Source: Streptomyces virginiae
Lineage (GTDB): Bacteria; Actinomycetota; Actinomycetes; Streptomycetales; Streptomycetaceae
Assembly (NCBI RefSeq): GCF_000720455.1
Contig: NZ_JOAK01000020.1
Span: 124,001 to 188,000, forward strand
DNA: 64,000 nucleotides
Reading direction: 5' to 3'
This document shows positions 9,015-17,374 of the stretch, piece after piece. How positions within the stretch are numbered: the stretch's first letter is position 1; every line of letters starts with the position of its first letter. The position numbers and the translations under genes are program-made. Below the pieces are notes generated by a model. That model saw only the letters and a list, made by a program, of their open reading frames with translations, did not search any database and had not been told where the DNA came from.

Positions 9015-10478
9015 GTGACCAGCCTGCGCCAGCAGCTCACCGAACGGCTCACCGACCAGATCGCCGATCAGATCGCCCAGGGCGTCATCCCGCCCTACCA
9101 GTACTCCTACCCGCCCCGCTCCACCTACCGCCCCCTCCCGCGGGGCAAGTGGAGCATCGCCGAGATCTGGGCCACGGACCTCTCCAACCACCAGGTCCCC
9201 GAACTCAACCTGTACCTCCACGTCCCCTTCTGCGACCGCAAGTGCGGCTTCTGCAACCTCTACACGATCATCAGCACCGACGAGGACGTCTTCGACGCCT
9301 ACACCGACGCCTTGTGTACGCAGATCGAGGACCACGCCGAGATCATCCAGGCCCGCCGGCTGCGCACCGTCTACATCGGCGGCGGGACCCCGGCCCTGCT
9401 CAAGCCCCGCCATTTCGAGCAGATCTTCACCACGCTCGCCCGTATCTACCCCAACTGGCGCTCCACCGTGGAGGAGGTCGCCGTAGAGGCCACACCGTCC
9501 TCCATCGCCGACGCGCCCCACGAGTTCAAGGCCCTCATCGACATGGGCCTCACCCGGGCCAACGTCGGCATCCAGTCCCTCGTCCCGCGCGAGATCCGCG
9601 AGGCCGGCCGCGGCGGCGAGGACGAGAACGTCATCCGCCGCGCGATCCGGACCGCACACGACCTCGGCCTCCCGGACCTGTCCACGGACCTGATCATGGG
9701 CTTCGCCGGGCAGACCCCCGAGACCTGGCGCCACAGCGTCGACGAGCTGGCCGCGCTGAAGCCCACCACCATCAGCACCTACTTCCTCACGGTGCGGCCG
9801 GACGCCTGGTTCTCCAAGACCGGCGCCTACCAGTACATGTGGCAGCCCGAGCTCTACGACCGCTACGACTACGCCCGCCAGGTCTTCCTCGACCACGGCT
9901 ACGTCCAGGAAGGGTCCGTCCGCTACAAGACCCCGGGCCGCGGCGGCTACGCCCAGAAGGTCCTCACCTTCCACGGCGTGCCCCTGCTGGGCCTCGGCGT
10001 CGGAGCCCGCTCCTACACCAGCGTCCTCGACTACATGACCGGCAGCGTGAAGCCCTCGACGGCCGAGGTCGCCGACTACATCAGGAAGGCCGGCAACCAC
10101 GAGATCGTCCCGGTCACCGGCATCGAGCTGACCGCCGAGGAGATCGTCCGCAAGCGCCTCGTCCTCGACACCTTCGACCTCGACCTCTCCGAACTCGACC
10201 GCTTCGGCTACCAGAAGCACGCCGCCGAGTTCGAGCCCGTCCTGGACGCCGCCGAGGCCAACGGCCTCCTCCACCGGCTCGGCCGGCGCATCCAGCTCAC
10301 CCCCAAGGGCTTCAAGTACCGCGACGTCCTGTCCTGGATGTTCTACTCCGACCCCGTCAAGGGCCTGGACCGCGAGTACTACGAGAACCTGCACGCGGCG
10401 AACGCCCGCGCCCGGAAGAACATGGGAGCCACCCCCGTGCGCATCACCGGCGTCGACCTGCGCGAGGGCGCGGCGTGA
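9015..10478 (+). CDS. HemN-like radical SAM enzyme
   Basis: A 487-residue radical S-adenosylmethionine protein. The iron-sulfur motif CDRKCGFC gives Cys73, Cys77 and Cys80 in the context LYLHVPFC, as in HemN/HemW and class C methylases. The SAM-binding YIGGGTPALL follows, and the C-terminal 100 residues look like the HemN winged-helix domain. True HemN makes protoporphyrinogen, but relatives do methylation, cyclopropanation and other radical chemistry on natural products. The N-terminal part (YRPLPRGKW) and CGFCNLYT also recall the STM4012-type radical SAM group. The GTG start follows GGGGAAACGAG. The next gene overlaps it by 4 bp, and the divergent ATP-grasp operon suggests a joint pathway rather than haem synthesis. 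Confidence 0.85.
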   Translation: MTSLRQQLTERLTDQIADQIAQGVIPPYQYSYPPRSTYRPLPRGKWSIAEIWATDLSNHQVPELNLYLHVPFCDRKCGFCNLYTIISTDEDVFDAYTDALCTQIEDHAEIIQARRLRTVYIGGGTPALLKPRHFEQIFTTLARIYPNWRSTVEEVAVEATPSSIADAPHEFKALIDMGLTRANVGIQSLVPREIREAGRGGEDENVIRRAIRTAHDLGLPDLSTDLIMGFAGQTPETWRHSVDELAALKPTTISTYFLTVRPDAWFSKTGAYQYMWQPELYDRYDYARQVFLDHGYVQEGSVRYKTPGRGGYAQKVLTFHGVPLLGLGVGARSYTSVLDYMTGSVKPSTAEVADYIRKAGNHEIVPVTGIELTAEEIVRKRLVLDTFDLDLSELDRFGYQKHAAEFEPVLDAAEANGLLHRLGRRIQLTPKGFKYRDVLSWMFYSDPVKGLDREYYENLHAANARARKNMGATPVRITGVDLREGAA

Positions 10479-11533
10479 GCGACCTGTACGTCGCGGCGGG
10501 CGGTGGCGGGGACCCCCTCGGCACACTGATCGCCGCTCGCACCGTCACCGTGGCCCCGGACCCGCCGCTGATCGCCACCTACGCGTGGGAACGCCCCGAG
10601 ATCAGCGACACCCCCGGCCCGCTCGGGGAACGCCACTTCACGGGGCTCGCCCGCAGCGTGGGCGGCGCCCCGGCCTTCACCCCCGGGACCAGGGCCCGGC
10701 GCCCGGCCGGATCCACCCTGCCCCGCCTCGCCGCCGACCTGCCGGCCCGGCTGCTGCTGCTCGACCCGGCCCGGGGGCTCTCCGCACTGGCCGGGCGGAT
10801 CGGGGCCATGGCCGAGGCCGCGGGCGGCCGCATCCGCATCGTCGACATCGGCGGCGACATCCTGACCCACGGCGACGAGCCGGGCCTGTGCAGCCCGTTC
10901 GGGGACGCCCTCACCCTCGCCGCCTGCCACCTCACCGGCATCCCCACCACCGTCCACGTCGCCGGCCCGGGCCTCGACGGGGAGATCGACGAACGGACCC
11001 TGCTCGCGCGCATGCCCGGATGCCACGCCCTCACCCCGGGCCCGGCCGCGGCCTCGGCGGCCGCCCGGGCGCTGGCATGGCACCCCTCGGAGGCTTCCGC
11101 CCTGTGGGCGGCCGCCGTCCACGGCGCCCGGGGCACCGTACGAGCGGTCAACCACACCGCCGAACTCACCGGGGTCTCGGCGAAGCTGTACCACCTGCCG
11201 CTGGACGAAGCCGTCGCCCACAACCCGGTCGCGCGCGCCCTGCTCGCCGAGCGCCCCGGGACCTTGGAGGAGGCCGCCGACCTCTCCCACCGGCTCACCG
11301 GCATCCACGGCCTGGCGCCCGAGGACGCCCGCACACCCCGGCAGGACCCGCCGGCCGGCGGGACCGCCCTCCTGGACCGTGCTGTCGCCGTGAAGGCGCT
11401 CCGCGAGGCGGCCGCCGGCGCGGAGCACGTCACCTTCCGGTACGCCGCCCGCTCCCTCGGCCTCGCCTGGACCGACATCCCGGCCCTGCGAGAACTCCTC
11501 GGCAGCGACACCCCGCTGCTCCGGCTCACCTGA
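10475..11533 (+). CDS. DUF1152-like protein
   Basis: A 352-residue soluble protein that I assign to DUF1152 from two motifs: the N-terminal glycine loop DLYVAAGGGGDPLGT (Rossmann-like), and RIVDIGGDILTHGDEPG followed by SPFGDALTLAA. No function is known to me for this family. The start GTG overlaps the TGA of the radical SAM gene (GTGA), so both proteins are made together. A strong terminator follows. The role could be a hydrolase, cyclase or binding protein for the radical SAM product, but the sequence does not decide. Confidence 0.7.
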   Translation: MSDLYVAAGGGGDPLGTLIAARTVTVAPDPPLIATYAWERPEISDTPGPLGERHFTGLARSVGGAPAFTPGTRARRPAGSTLPRLAADLPARLLLLDPARGLSALAGRIGAMAEAAGGRIRIVDIGGDILTHGDEPGLCSPFGDALTLAACHLTGIPTTVHVAGPGLDGEIDERTLLARMPGCHALTPGPAAASAAARALAWHPSEASALWAAAVHGARGTVRAVNHTAELTGVSAKLYHLPLDEAVAHNPVARALLAERPGTLEEAADLSHRLTGIHGLAPEDARTPRQDPPAGGTALLDRAVAVKALREAAAGAEHVTFRYAARSLGLAWTDIPALRELLGSDTPLLRLT

Positions 11534-11549
11534 ATCCGGCGGCTCCCGC

Positions 11550-11593
11550 ACCGGGGGCTCCGGCCGCACCACCGTGTGGCCGGAGCCCCCGGT
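11550..11593 (+). terminator. Strong hairpin terminator after the radical SAM operon
   Basis: A perfect 16-bp stem (ACCGGGGGCTCCGGCC and its complement) with a 12-base loop begins 16 bp after the stop of the DUF1152 gene. It separates this operon from the lanthipeptide operon. Confidence 0.85.
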
Positions 11594-11958
11594 CGCCCCA
11601 CGGGCCGTGGAGGAGCCCCCCACGCAATTCGAGCGCTGTTTCGATGGAAATCCGGCGACGGCTCCCGTATTCCAGTTGAATTCGACAACCGCTCGATGCA
11701 CGAGGCTCGGAAGTCCTCAACAGGGCCCCTCGCATGCCGCGCCCCCGTTCCGGCACGCACACCGAGCGGGCATGCAAAGCGGTTTGCACCCGCGCACACT
11801 CCTGCACGCTTCCTTTCTGCGCCGGTTGACACCATCCGGCGGCGCAACGACACCGTGCGCTCGTCGCAGCCAGTGACGTCGGCCCGGAACGGCCGATACG
11901 TTCTTCATTACCGAAGGCATATTCCAACCAGCGGTCCTCGCCGTTGAGAGGGACAGGC
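11594..11958 (+). promoter_or_regulatory. Leader region of the lanthipeptide operon
   Basis: This 365-bp stretch has no supported gene and is more AT-rich than its flanks. The promoter of the lan genes must lie here. Candidates are a TTGACA at 11826-11831, without a clear -10, and a GTGACG/TACGTT pair near 11875-11904. Neither is convincing. A ribosome site GAGAGGGA precedes the LanL ATG at 11959. Confidence 0.45.
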
Positions 11959-14637
11959 ATGACGAGCCACGCAACCGAAGTCGACCTCGAAGAACTGCTC
12001 CGCCGGGCGCTGGACTCCTCCGGTGCGGGCCCGCGTTGGACCACCGACGCGGACGAGATGTGGTGCCGCCTCACGCCCCTGACCGCCCCCCGACGCGACC
12101 AGGGATGGAAGCTGCACGTGTCGGCGACCTCCGCCTCCGCCCCCGCGGTCCTCGCCAGGTCCCTGGACGTGCTGCTGAGGGAGGAATCGGCGTTCAAGTT
12201 CGCCCGGTCCCCGGAGAAGGTCGGCGCGCTCAACTCCCGCGCCACGCCCCGGGGAAGCTCCGGCAAGTTCCTCACCGTCTACCCGCGCTCCGACGCCGAC
12301 GCGGCCCGCATCGCACTCGACTTGCACCGGGCCACCGCGGGGCTGGCCGGCCCCCGGATCCTGTCGGACCAGCCGTACGCCGCGAACAGCCTGGTGCACT
12401 ACCGCTACGGCGCCTTCGTCGGCCGCCGGCGGCTCTCGGACGACGGTCTGCTGGTGTGGTTCATAGAAGACCCCGACGGCAACCCCGTCGAGGACAAGCG
12501 CACCGGCCGGTACTCCCCGCCCTCCTGGGCCGTCAGCCCCTTCCCCGCCTCGGCCCCCGTCCCGCCGCGCGACCCGAGCACGACGGACGCGCCGGTGCTG
12601 CTCGGCGGCCGCTTCTCGGTGCGCGAGGCGATCCGCCACACCAACAAGGGCGGCGTCTACCGGGGTACGGACGTCACCACCGGCGCGCCCGTGGTCATCA
12701 AGGAGGCCCGGCCGCACGTGGAGGCCGACGCGTCCGGCCACGACGTCCGCGACTGGCTGCGCGCCGAGGCCCGGACACTGCGGAGCCTCGACGGCACGGG
12801 CCTGGCACCGGAACCCGTCGCCATGTTCGAGCACGCCGGACACCTGTTCCTGGCCCAGGAGGAAGTACCGGGCGTCCCCTTGCGCAACTGGGTCGCCGAA
12901 CACTTCCGTGACGCCGGAAGCGAGCGCTACCGCAGCGACGCCCTCGCGATGGCGGCCCGCCTCGTCGACCTCGTCGCCGCTGCCCACGCCCACGGCTGCG
13001 TCCTGCGGGACTTCACACCCGGCAACATCATGGTCCGGCCGGACGGCGAACTGCGCCTCATCGACCTCGAACTCGCCGTCCTCAAGGGCGACACCGCCCT
13101 CCCGACGACGGTCGGAACCCCCGGCTTCAGCGCCCCCGAGCGCCTGCACGACGCACCCGTCTCGCCCACGGCCGACTACTACAGCCTCGGCGCCACCGTG
13201 TGCTTCGTCCTCGCCGGGAAGGTCCCCAACCTGCTGCCCGAGGAGCCGGCCGGCCGGCCCCCGCAGCAGCGGCTCGCCGAATGGCTCGCCGCCTGCGAGG
13301 CGACGCTCGACCTGCCCGACGGACCGCACGAGATGATCCTCGGACTGATGAGGGACGAGCCCGCCGAGCGCTGGGACCCCGCCAGGGCGCGCACGGCACT
13401 GCGCCGGACGGAACGCGAACTCCCGCACCGCCGCCACCACCACGACACCATCGCCATCGCCGCGAACCGCAGCGACGCGTGCCACGACCTGACGCAGACC
13501 GCCGTGGCGGGCATCGTGGAGCACCTCGTCGACTCCATGACCCCGGACGACGACAAGCGGCTGTGGCCCGTCTCCACCATGGCGGGGGAGACCGACCCGT
13601 GCACCGTGCAGCAGGGCGCGGCCGGCGTTCTGGCCGTCCTGACCAGGTACTTCGAGCTCACCGGCGACCCGCGCCTGCCGGAGCTGATATCCACCGCGGG
13701 CCACTGGACAGCGGCCCGCACCGACCTGGACTCCGTACGCCCCGGCCTGCACTTCGGCGGCCGCGGCACCGCCTGGGCGCTGTACGACGCCGGAAGCGCA
13801 GTCGGCGACCGCGCCCTCATGGACCACGCACTGGCCCTCGCCCTCGCGCCGCAGACACCGACGCCCAGCCATGACATCACCCACGGCGCCGCCGGCAGCG
13901 GACTCGCCGCGGCCCACCTGTGGCACCGCACCGGGGATCCCCGCCTGGCGGACCTGGTCGTCGACGCCGCCGACCGGCTGGCCGCGGCCGCGCGCCGCGA
14001 GCCGCCCGGAGTGAGCTGGCCGGTACCCGCCGAAGCCGTCTCCGAGGAAGCGGGCAAACGCTACCTGGGCTTCGCGCACGGCACCGCCGGCATCGGCTGC
14101 TTCCTCCTCGCCGCCGCGACCGTCGCGGACCGGCGGGACTACACCGAGCTGGCGGTGGAGGCGGGCGAACACCTGCTCGCCCACGCCGTGCTCGTCGGTG
14201 AGGCCGCCCAGTGGCCGGCCCAGGCGACCGACCCGCCCACGGCCCCGTACTGGTGCCACGGCTCGGCCGGCATCGGCACCTTCCTGGTGCGGCTCTGGCG
14301 CGCCACCGGCGACGACCGGTTCGGCGATCTCGCCCGCCGCGCGACGCGCGCCGTCGTCGAACGGGCCTCCCGCGCGGCCCTCACCCAATGCCACGGCCTG
14401 GCGGGCAACGGCGACTTCCTCCTCGACATGGTCGAGGCGACGGGGGAGAGGTCCTACCGCACCATGGCCGAACACCTGGCCCGCCTCGTCGTCGCCGAGC
14501 GGTCCCACCGCGCCGGCCACGTCGTCTTCCCCAACGAGTACGGGGACGTCTCGACGAGCTGGAGCGACGGATCCGCAGGAATCCTGGCCTTCCTCCTGCG
14601 GATCCGCCACACAGAACCCCGGCGCTGGATGATCTGA
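11959..14637 (+). CDS. venL: Class IV lanthipeptide synthetase (LanL)
   Basis: An 892-residue three-domain enzyme that builds lanthionine rings in the peptide encoded at 14698. Residues 1-200 are the phosphoSer/Thr lyase (Lys51 and His53 in GWKLHVSA). Residues 214-490 are a protein kinase: Lys248 in VVIKEARP, Asp351 and Asn356 in LRDFTPGNI, Asp369 in the DLE motif. The rest is a LanC-like cyclase. The three zinc ligands are present (Cys766 in YWCHG; Cys811 and His812 in TQCHG). This separates class IV LanL from class III LanKC, which lacks them. The gene order synthetase, precursor, ABC ATPase, permease is that of venezuelin, as I recall it. The ATG at 11959 is favoured by its ribosome site over the TTG at 11944. 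Confidence 0.93.
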   Translation: MTSHATEVDLEELLRRALDSSGAGPRWTTDADEMWCRLTPLTAPRRDQGWKLHVSATSASAPAVLARSLDVLLREESAFKFARSPEKVGALNSRATPRGSSGKFLTVYPRSDADAARIALDLHRATAGLAGPRILSDQPYAANSLVHYRYGAFVGRRRLSDDGLLVWFIEDPDGNPVEDKRTGRYSPPSWAVSPFPASAPVPPRDPSTTDAPVLLGGRFSVREAIRHTNKGGVYRGTDVTTGAPVVIKEARPHVEADASGHDVRDWLRAEARTLRSLDGTGLAPEPVAMFEHAGHLFLAQEEVPGVPLRNWVAEHFRDAGSERYRSDALAMAARLVDLVAAAHAHGCVLRDFTPGNIMVRPDGELRLIDLELAVLKGDTALPTTVGTPGFSAPERLHDAPVSPTADYYSLGATVCFVLAGKVPNLLPEEPAGRPPQQRLAEWLAACEATLDLPDGPHEMILGLMRDEPAERWDPARARTALRRTERELPHRRHHHDTIAIAANRSDACHDLTQTAVAGIVEHLVDSMTPDDDKRLWPVSTMAGETDPCTVQQGAAGVLAVLTRYFELTGDPRLPELISTAGHWTAARTDLDSVRPGLHFGGRGTAWALYDAGSAVGDRALMDHALALALAPQTPTPSHDITHGAAGSGLAAAHLWHRTGDPRLADLVVDAADRLAAAARREPPGVSWPVPAEAVSEEAGKRYLGFAHGTAGIGCFLLAAATVADRRDYTELAVEAGEHLLAHAVLVGEAAQWPAQATDPPTAPYWCHGSAGIGTFLVRLWRATGDDRFGDLARRATRAVVERASRAALTQCHGLAGNGDFLLDMVEATGERSYRTMAEHLARLVVAERSHRAGHVVFPNEYGDVSTSWSDGSAGILAFLLRIRHTEPRRWMI

Positions 14638-14654
14638 CCCAGCCGCCGGTTTGA

Positions 14655-14673
14655 GCGGCAGGGACCCTGCCGC
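14655..14673 (+). repeat. 9-bp inverted repeat between lanL and lanA
   Basis: GCGGCAGGG and its complement are separated by a single A, 24 bp before the lanA start codon. It could be a processing or stability element, or an operator that lets lanA be expressed apart from the synthetase gene. Confidence 0.5.
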
Positions 14674-14697
14674 CACATCACAGAGAAGGAGAAAGTC

Positions 14698-14853
14698 ATG
14701 GAGAACCGCGACCTCGAACTGCTGGCTCACCTGCACGCCCTTCCGGAGACCGACCCGGTCGGCGTCGACGGCGCCCCGTTCGCCGCGACCTGTGAGTGCG
14801 TCGGCCTGCTGACGCTCCTCAACACCGTCTGCGTGGGCATCAGCTGCGCCTGA
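14698..14853 (+). CDS. venA: Venezuelin-type lanthipeptide precursor (LanA)
   Basis: A 51-residue peptide with an excellent ribosome site (AGAAGGAG, six bases before ATG). The leader has the helical DLELLAHL motif that LanL/LanKC enzymes recognise, then ALPETDPVG. The core region, from about residue 22, contains Thr31, Thr39, Thr43 and Ser49 and Cys32, Cys34, Cys45 and Cys50, so up to four thioether links can form. From memory it differs from venezuelin precursor VenA only by small changes (Arg4/Leu6 in the leader, Val46 in the core). The leader peptidase is not encoded nearby, so a general protease probably removes the leader. Confidence 0.93.
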   Translation: MENRDLELLAHLHALPETDPVGVDGAPFAATCECVGLLTLLNTVCVGISCA

Positions 14854-14905
14854 CCCCGACAAAGGGCCCTCTCGGCCGGCCTTGACACGAGAAGGCCCCG
14901 ATGAC

Positions 14906-14945
14906 CTCCGGCCGGTGGCTGCCCCGCAGCAGCCACCGGCCGGAG
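14906..14945 (+). terminator. 17-bp perfect hairpin between lanA and the ABC genes
   Basis: A perfect 17-bp stem (CTCCGGCCGGTGGCTGC and its complement) with a 6-base loop, 53 bp after the lanA stop. It probably acts as a partial terminator or 3' stabiliser, giving more lanA transcript than transporter transcript. Confidence 0.75.
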
Positions 14946-15037
14946 CACCAACCCGCGCCTGACCGTGGCGCCACCCGTCCCACCCCGAGCCGTACACCCC
15001 GGGTCCGCAGACGACACCCCGCAGACGAGGACCGACC

Positions 15038-16123
15038 ATGCAGCCACACGCCGGTGACGACGTCCCCGCTCAGGCCCTCCTCCTGACAGCCGCGCCCACG
15101 GACCACGACACCACCCGGCCCGCGCCCGAACCGGCGTACGCCATCAGCACGCGCGGCCTGGTCAAGGCCTACCCGGGCCCGGACGGCACCACCGTCCACG
15201 CCGTCCGCGGCCTGGACCTCGACGTGCGTCAAGGCGAGACCTTCGCCTTCCTCGGCCCCAACGGCGCCGGGAAGTCCACCACCATCGCCATGCTGTGCGC
15301 CCTGGCCCGCCCCACCGCCGGACGGGCCGTCGTGGCGGGCGCCGACGTCCTCGGCCGGCCGGACCGGGTACGACGACACGTGGGCATGCTCTTCCAGCAC
15401 AGCGCCCTGGACCCGGACCTGACGGCCGAGCAGAACCTCTACATCCACACACGCCTGTACGGGATGGGCCGCCGCCACGCCCGCCGGCGCGTCACCGACA
15501 CGCTGGAGGCGGTCGCACTGACCGGCCGGCGGCGGTCCCCGGTCCGGACCCTGTCGGGCGGCATGCGCCGACGCCTGGAGCTGGCCCGGGGACTGCTGCA
15601 CGAGCCCCGCATCCTCTTCCTCGACGAGCCGACCACCGGGCTCGACCCGCACGCCCGCGCACAGGTCTGGGACCATCTGCGCGCACTGCGCGACCGCCAC
15701 GGCACCACGCTCTTCGTCACCACCCACTACCTGGAAGAGGCGGAGAACTGCGATCGCCTCGCCATCATCGACGCAGGCCGCCTGGTCGCACAGGGGACGC
15801 CCGCCGCCCTGAAGGCCGCGATCGGCGACGACCGGGTGGTCCTGCGCACCGGCGACGACGCGAGGGCGCGACAGGTCGTACGCGACACCGCTCCGCCGGG
15901 CACCGCCCCCACCGTGGACACCGACGGTCTCTGCCTGCGCCTACCGGACGGGAGCGCCTGGATCCCCCGCCTGTGCGCGGCGCTGGCGGCCCACGGCATC
16001 CCCGTACGGGCGGCATCCGCGACCCCGCCCACGCTCGACGACGTCTTCTTCCACCACACCGGCCGCAGCCTCAACACCGCCCGGCCCCCGCAGACGCGCT
16101 CACACTCCGGGAGGGACGCATGA
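15038..16123 (+). CDS. venT: ABC transporter ATP-binding protein of the lanthipeptide cluster
   Basis: A 361-residue ATPase of the DrrA type. Walker A is GPNGAGKS (residues 73-80), the signature is LSGGMRRRLELARG, and Walker B is RILFLDEPTTGLD. A His switch follows in VTTHYLEEAE. The first 35 residues are a flexible extension. It forms an exporter with the next gene, whose ATG overlaps this stop (ATGA). The complex likely exports or confers immunity to the lanthipeptide. The ribosome site GAGGA precedes the ATG. Confidence 0.9.
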   Translation: MQPHAGDDVPAQALLLTAAPTDHDTTRPAPEPAYAISTRGLVKAYPGPDGTTVHAVRGLDLDVRQGETFAFLGPNGAGKSTTIAMLCALARPTAGRAVVAGADVLGRPDRVRRHVGMLFQHSALDPDLTAEQNLYIHTRLYGMGRRHARRRVTDTLEAVALTGRRRSPVRTLSGGMRRRLELARGLLHEPRILFLDEPTTGLDPHARAQVWDHLRALRDRHGTTLFVTTHYLEEAENCDRLAIIDAGRLVAQGTPAALKAAIGDDRVVLRTGDDARARQVVRDTAPPGTAPTVDTDGLCLRLPDGSAWIPRLCAALAAHGIPVRAASATPPTLDDVFFHHTGRSLNTARPPQTRSHSGRDA

Positions 16124-16977
16124 CGGCACCCGCGCTCCGCGCCCCCGCGACCGCCGACGACGGCCGCGAACCGACCCGCCTACGGCGTGAACTGCGCGCG
16201 ATCCACGGCCTGGTCCACCGCGACCTGCTGCGCCTGTCCTCCCAGCCCACCCACACGGCCCTCATGCTGCTCCAGCCGGTGCTGTACCTCTTCATCCTCG
16301 GAGGCGGGCTGGCCGCCCTGATCCCCGCCTCCACGCTGGGCGTCGGCTACCAGACCTACCTCTTCCCCGGCATGCTGATGATGACGGTCCAGACGCCGGC
16401 CATCATGGTCGGCATCCGCCTGATCACCGACCGGCAGAGCGGCTATCTGCGCGAGCTGCTCATGGCCCCGGTCAGCCGCACCACCCTGCTCCTGGGCAGC
16501 TGCGCCGGAGGCACCACCGTCGCCGCGGTCCAGGGGGCGGTGCTCCTCGCACTGGCCGGCGCCGTGGGCCTGCCCTACGATCCGCTGCTGCTGGCGCTGC
16601 TCATGGCCGGCATGATCCTGGCCTCCTTCACCATCACCGCACTGTCCCTGGCCCTGGCCGTGAGTCTCCAACGGGCCGAGGTCTTCCACATGCTGCTCGG
16701 CGTCGTGATGATGCCGCTGCTGTTCCTCTCCGGCGGGTTCTTCCCACTCGAAAGCCTGCCGGGGTGGGCCCGCGCCCTCGCCGCCGTGAATCCGATCGCC
16801 TACGGAGTGGACCTGCTCCGCCGTTCCATCACGCTCCGGTTGCCGGACCGGGCGGCCGCGGCGGGCATCGAGTGGTTCGGCAGCCGCCCCCCACTGGCCC
16901 TGGAAGCCGCCGCCCTCGCATCGGCCGGCGCCCTTGCCCTCCTCTGGGCCGCCCACCGCTTCAAGCGCCCCGAGTAG
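16120..16977 (+). CDS. venH: ABC-2 type permease of the lanthipeptide cluster
   Basis: A 285-residue membrane protein with six hydrophobic segments after a soluble N-terminus of about 45 residues. Features of ABC-2 permeases are visible: ITDRQSGYLRELLMAPVSR between segments two and three, and LFLSGGFFPLESLPGWAR before the last segments. It pairs with the ATPase encoded just upstream. This is the last gene of the lanthipeptide operon; no protease or tailoring enzyme follows. Confidence 0.9.
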   Translation: MTAPALRAPATADDGREPTRLRRELRAIHGLVHRDLLRLSSQPTHTALMLLQPVLYLFILGGGLAALIPASTLGVGYQTYLFPGMLMMTVQTPAIMVGIRLITDRQSGYLRELLMAPVSRTTLLLGSCAGGTTVAAVQGAVLLALAGAVGLPYDPLLLALLMAGMILASFTITALSLALAVSLQRAEVFHMLLGVVMMPLLFLSGGFFPLESLPGWARALAAVNPIAYGVDLLRRSITLRLPDRAAAAGIEWFGSRPPLALEAAALASAGALALLWAAHRFKRPE

Positions 16978-17374
16978 GGCCGCCCGCAACGACCCGGCCG
17001 CCTCGTGACAGCCCGTCACCACGCAGCGAGGAAGTGCCCCTCGTCGCCGTACCCATTTCCTTCCCGGTCGTGAAGCTGAATGCCGACCTGATGAAAACGC
17101 GACGTTCTTGCCCGTCGGTTCGACTCCCGTCCATTGCGTCCGCTGCGGTTGAATCCCCGTGGGAGTGCGCTCACGCTGAATTCCTCGGCCCGCATTCGCG
17201 ATGATCCAGGCGGGCTCGCCCGACCCGTTCGCGCGTTTTCTGCTCCGTCCGAGCTGTCCGCCCGCCCGTACGGATCATGCCGGGGAGCCGACGGCGGTGG
17301 CGCATGATCGGCTGGGCTCGGCTGGTTGCGGTCCCCTGACGGCCGGCCGTACATCCCAGGAGGAGGAGTCCCCG
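16978..17374 (+). other. Intergenic region before the beta-helix gene
   Basis: A 397-bp gap with no supported gene. The part from about 17060 to 17260 is relatively AT-rich and probably carries the promoter of the next gene. A tRNA T-loop-like string near 17117 has no tRNA around it. Confidence 0.4.

Noticed and set aside
9015..10478. Reading the radical SAM gene as a housekeeping coproporphyrinogen oxidase (hemN/hemW)
   Set aside because: The context with DUF1152 and divergent ATP-grasp ligases, and the CGFCNLYT variant after the first cysteines, fit a specialised HemN-like enzyme better.
11826..11831. A TTGACA hexamer as the -35 box of the lanthipeptide operon
   Set aside because: No acceptable -10 sequence lies 16-19 bp downstream, so the promoter cannot be placed here with confidence.
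11908..15039. A 1043-codon minus-strand open frame across the lanthipeptide genes
   Set aside because: It is the shadow of the LanL and LanA genes in high-GC DNA. Its product is low-complexity and contains no family motif, while the plus strand has clear domains and catalytic residues.
17100..17135. A tRNA T-loop-like string (GGTTCGACTCCCGTCC)
   Set aside because: The flanking bases cannot form the T stem with proper pairing, and no anticodon or acceptor stem is present.
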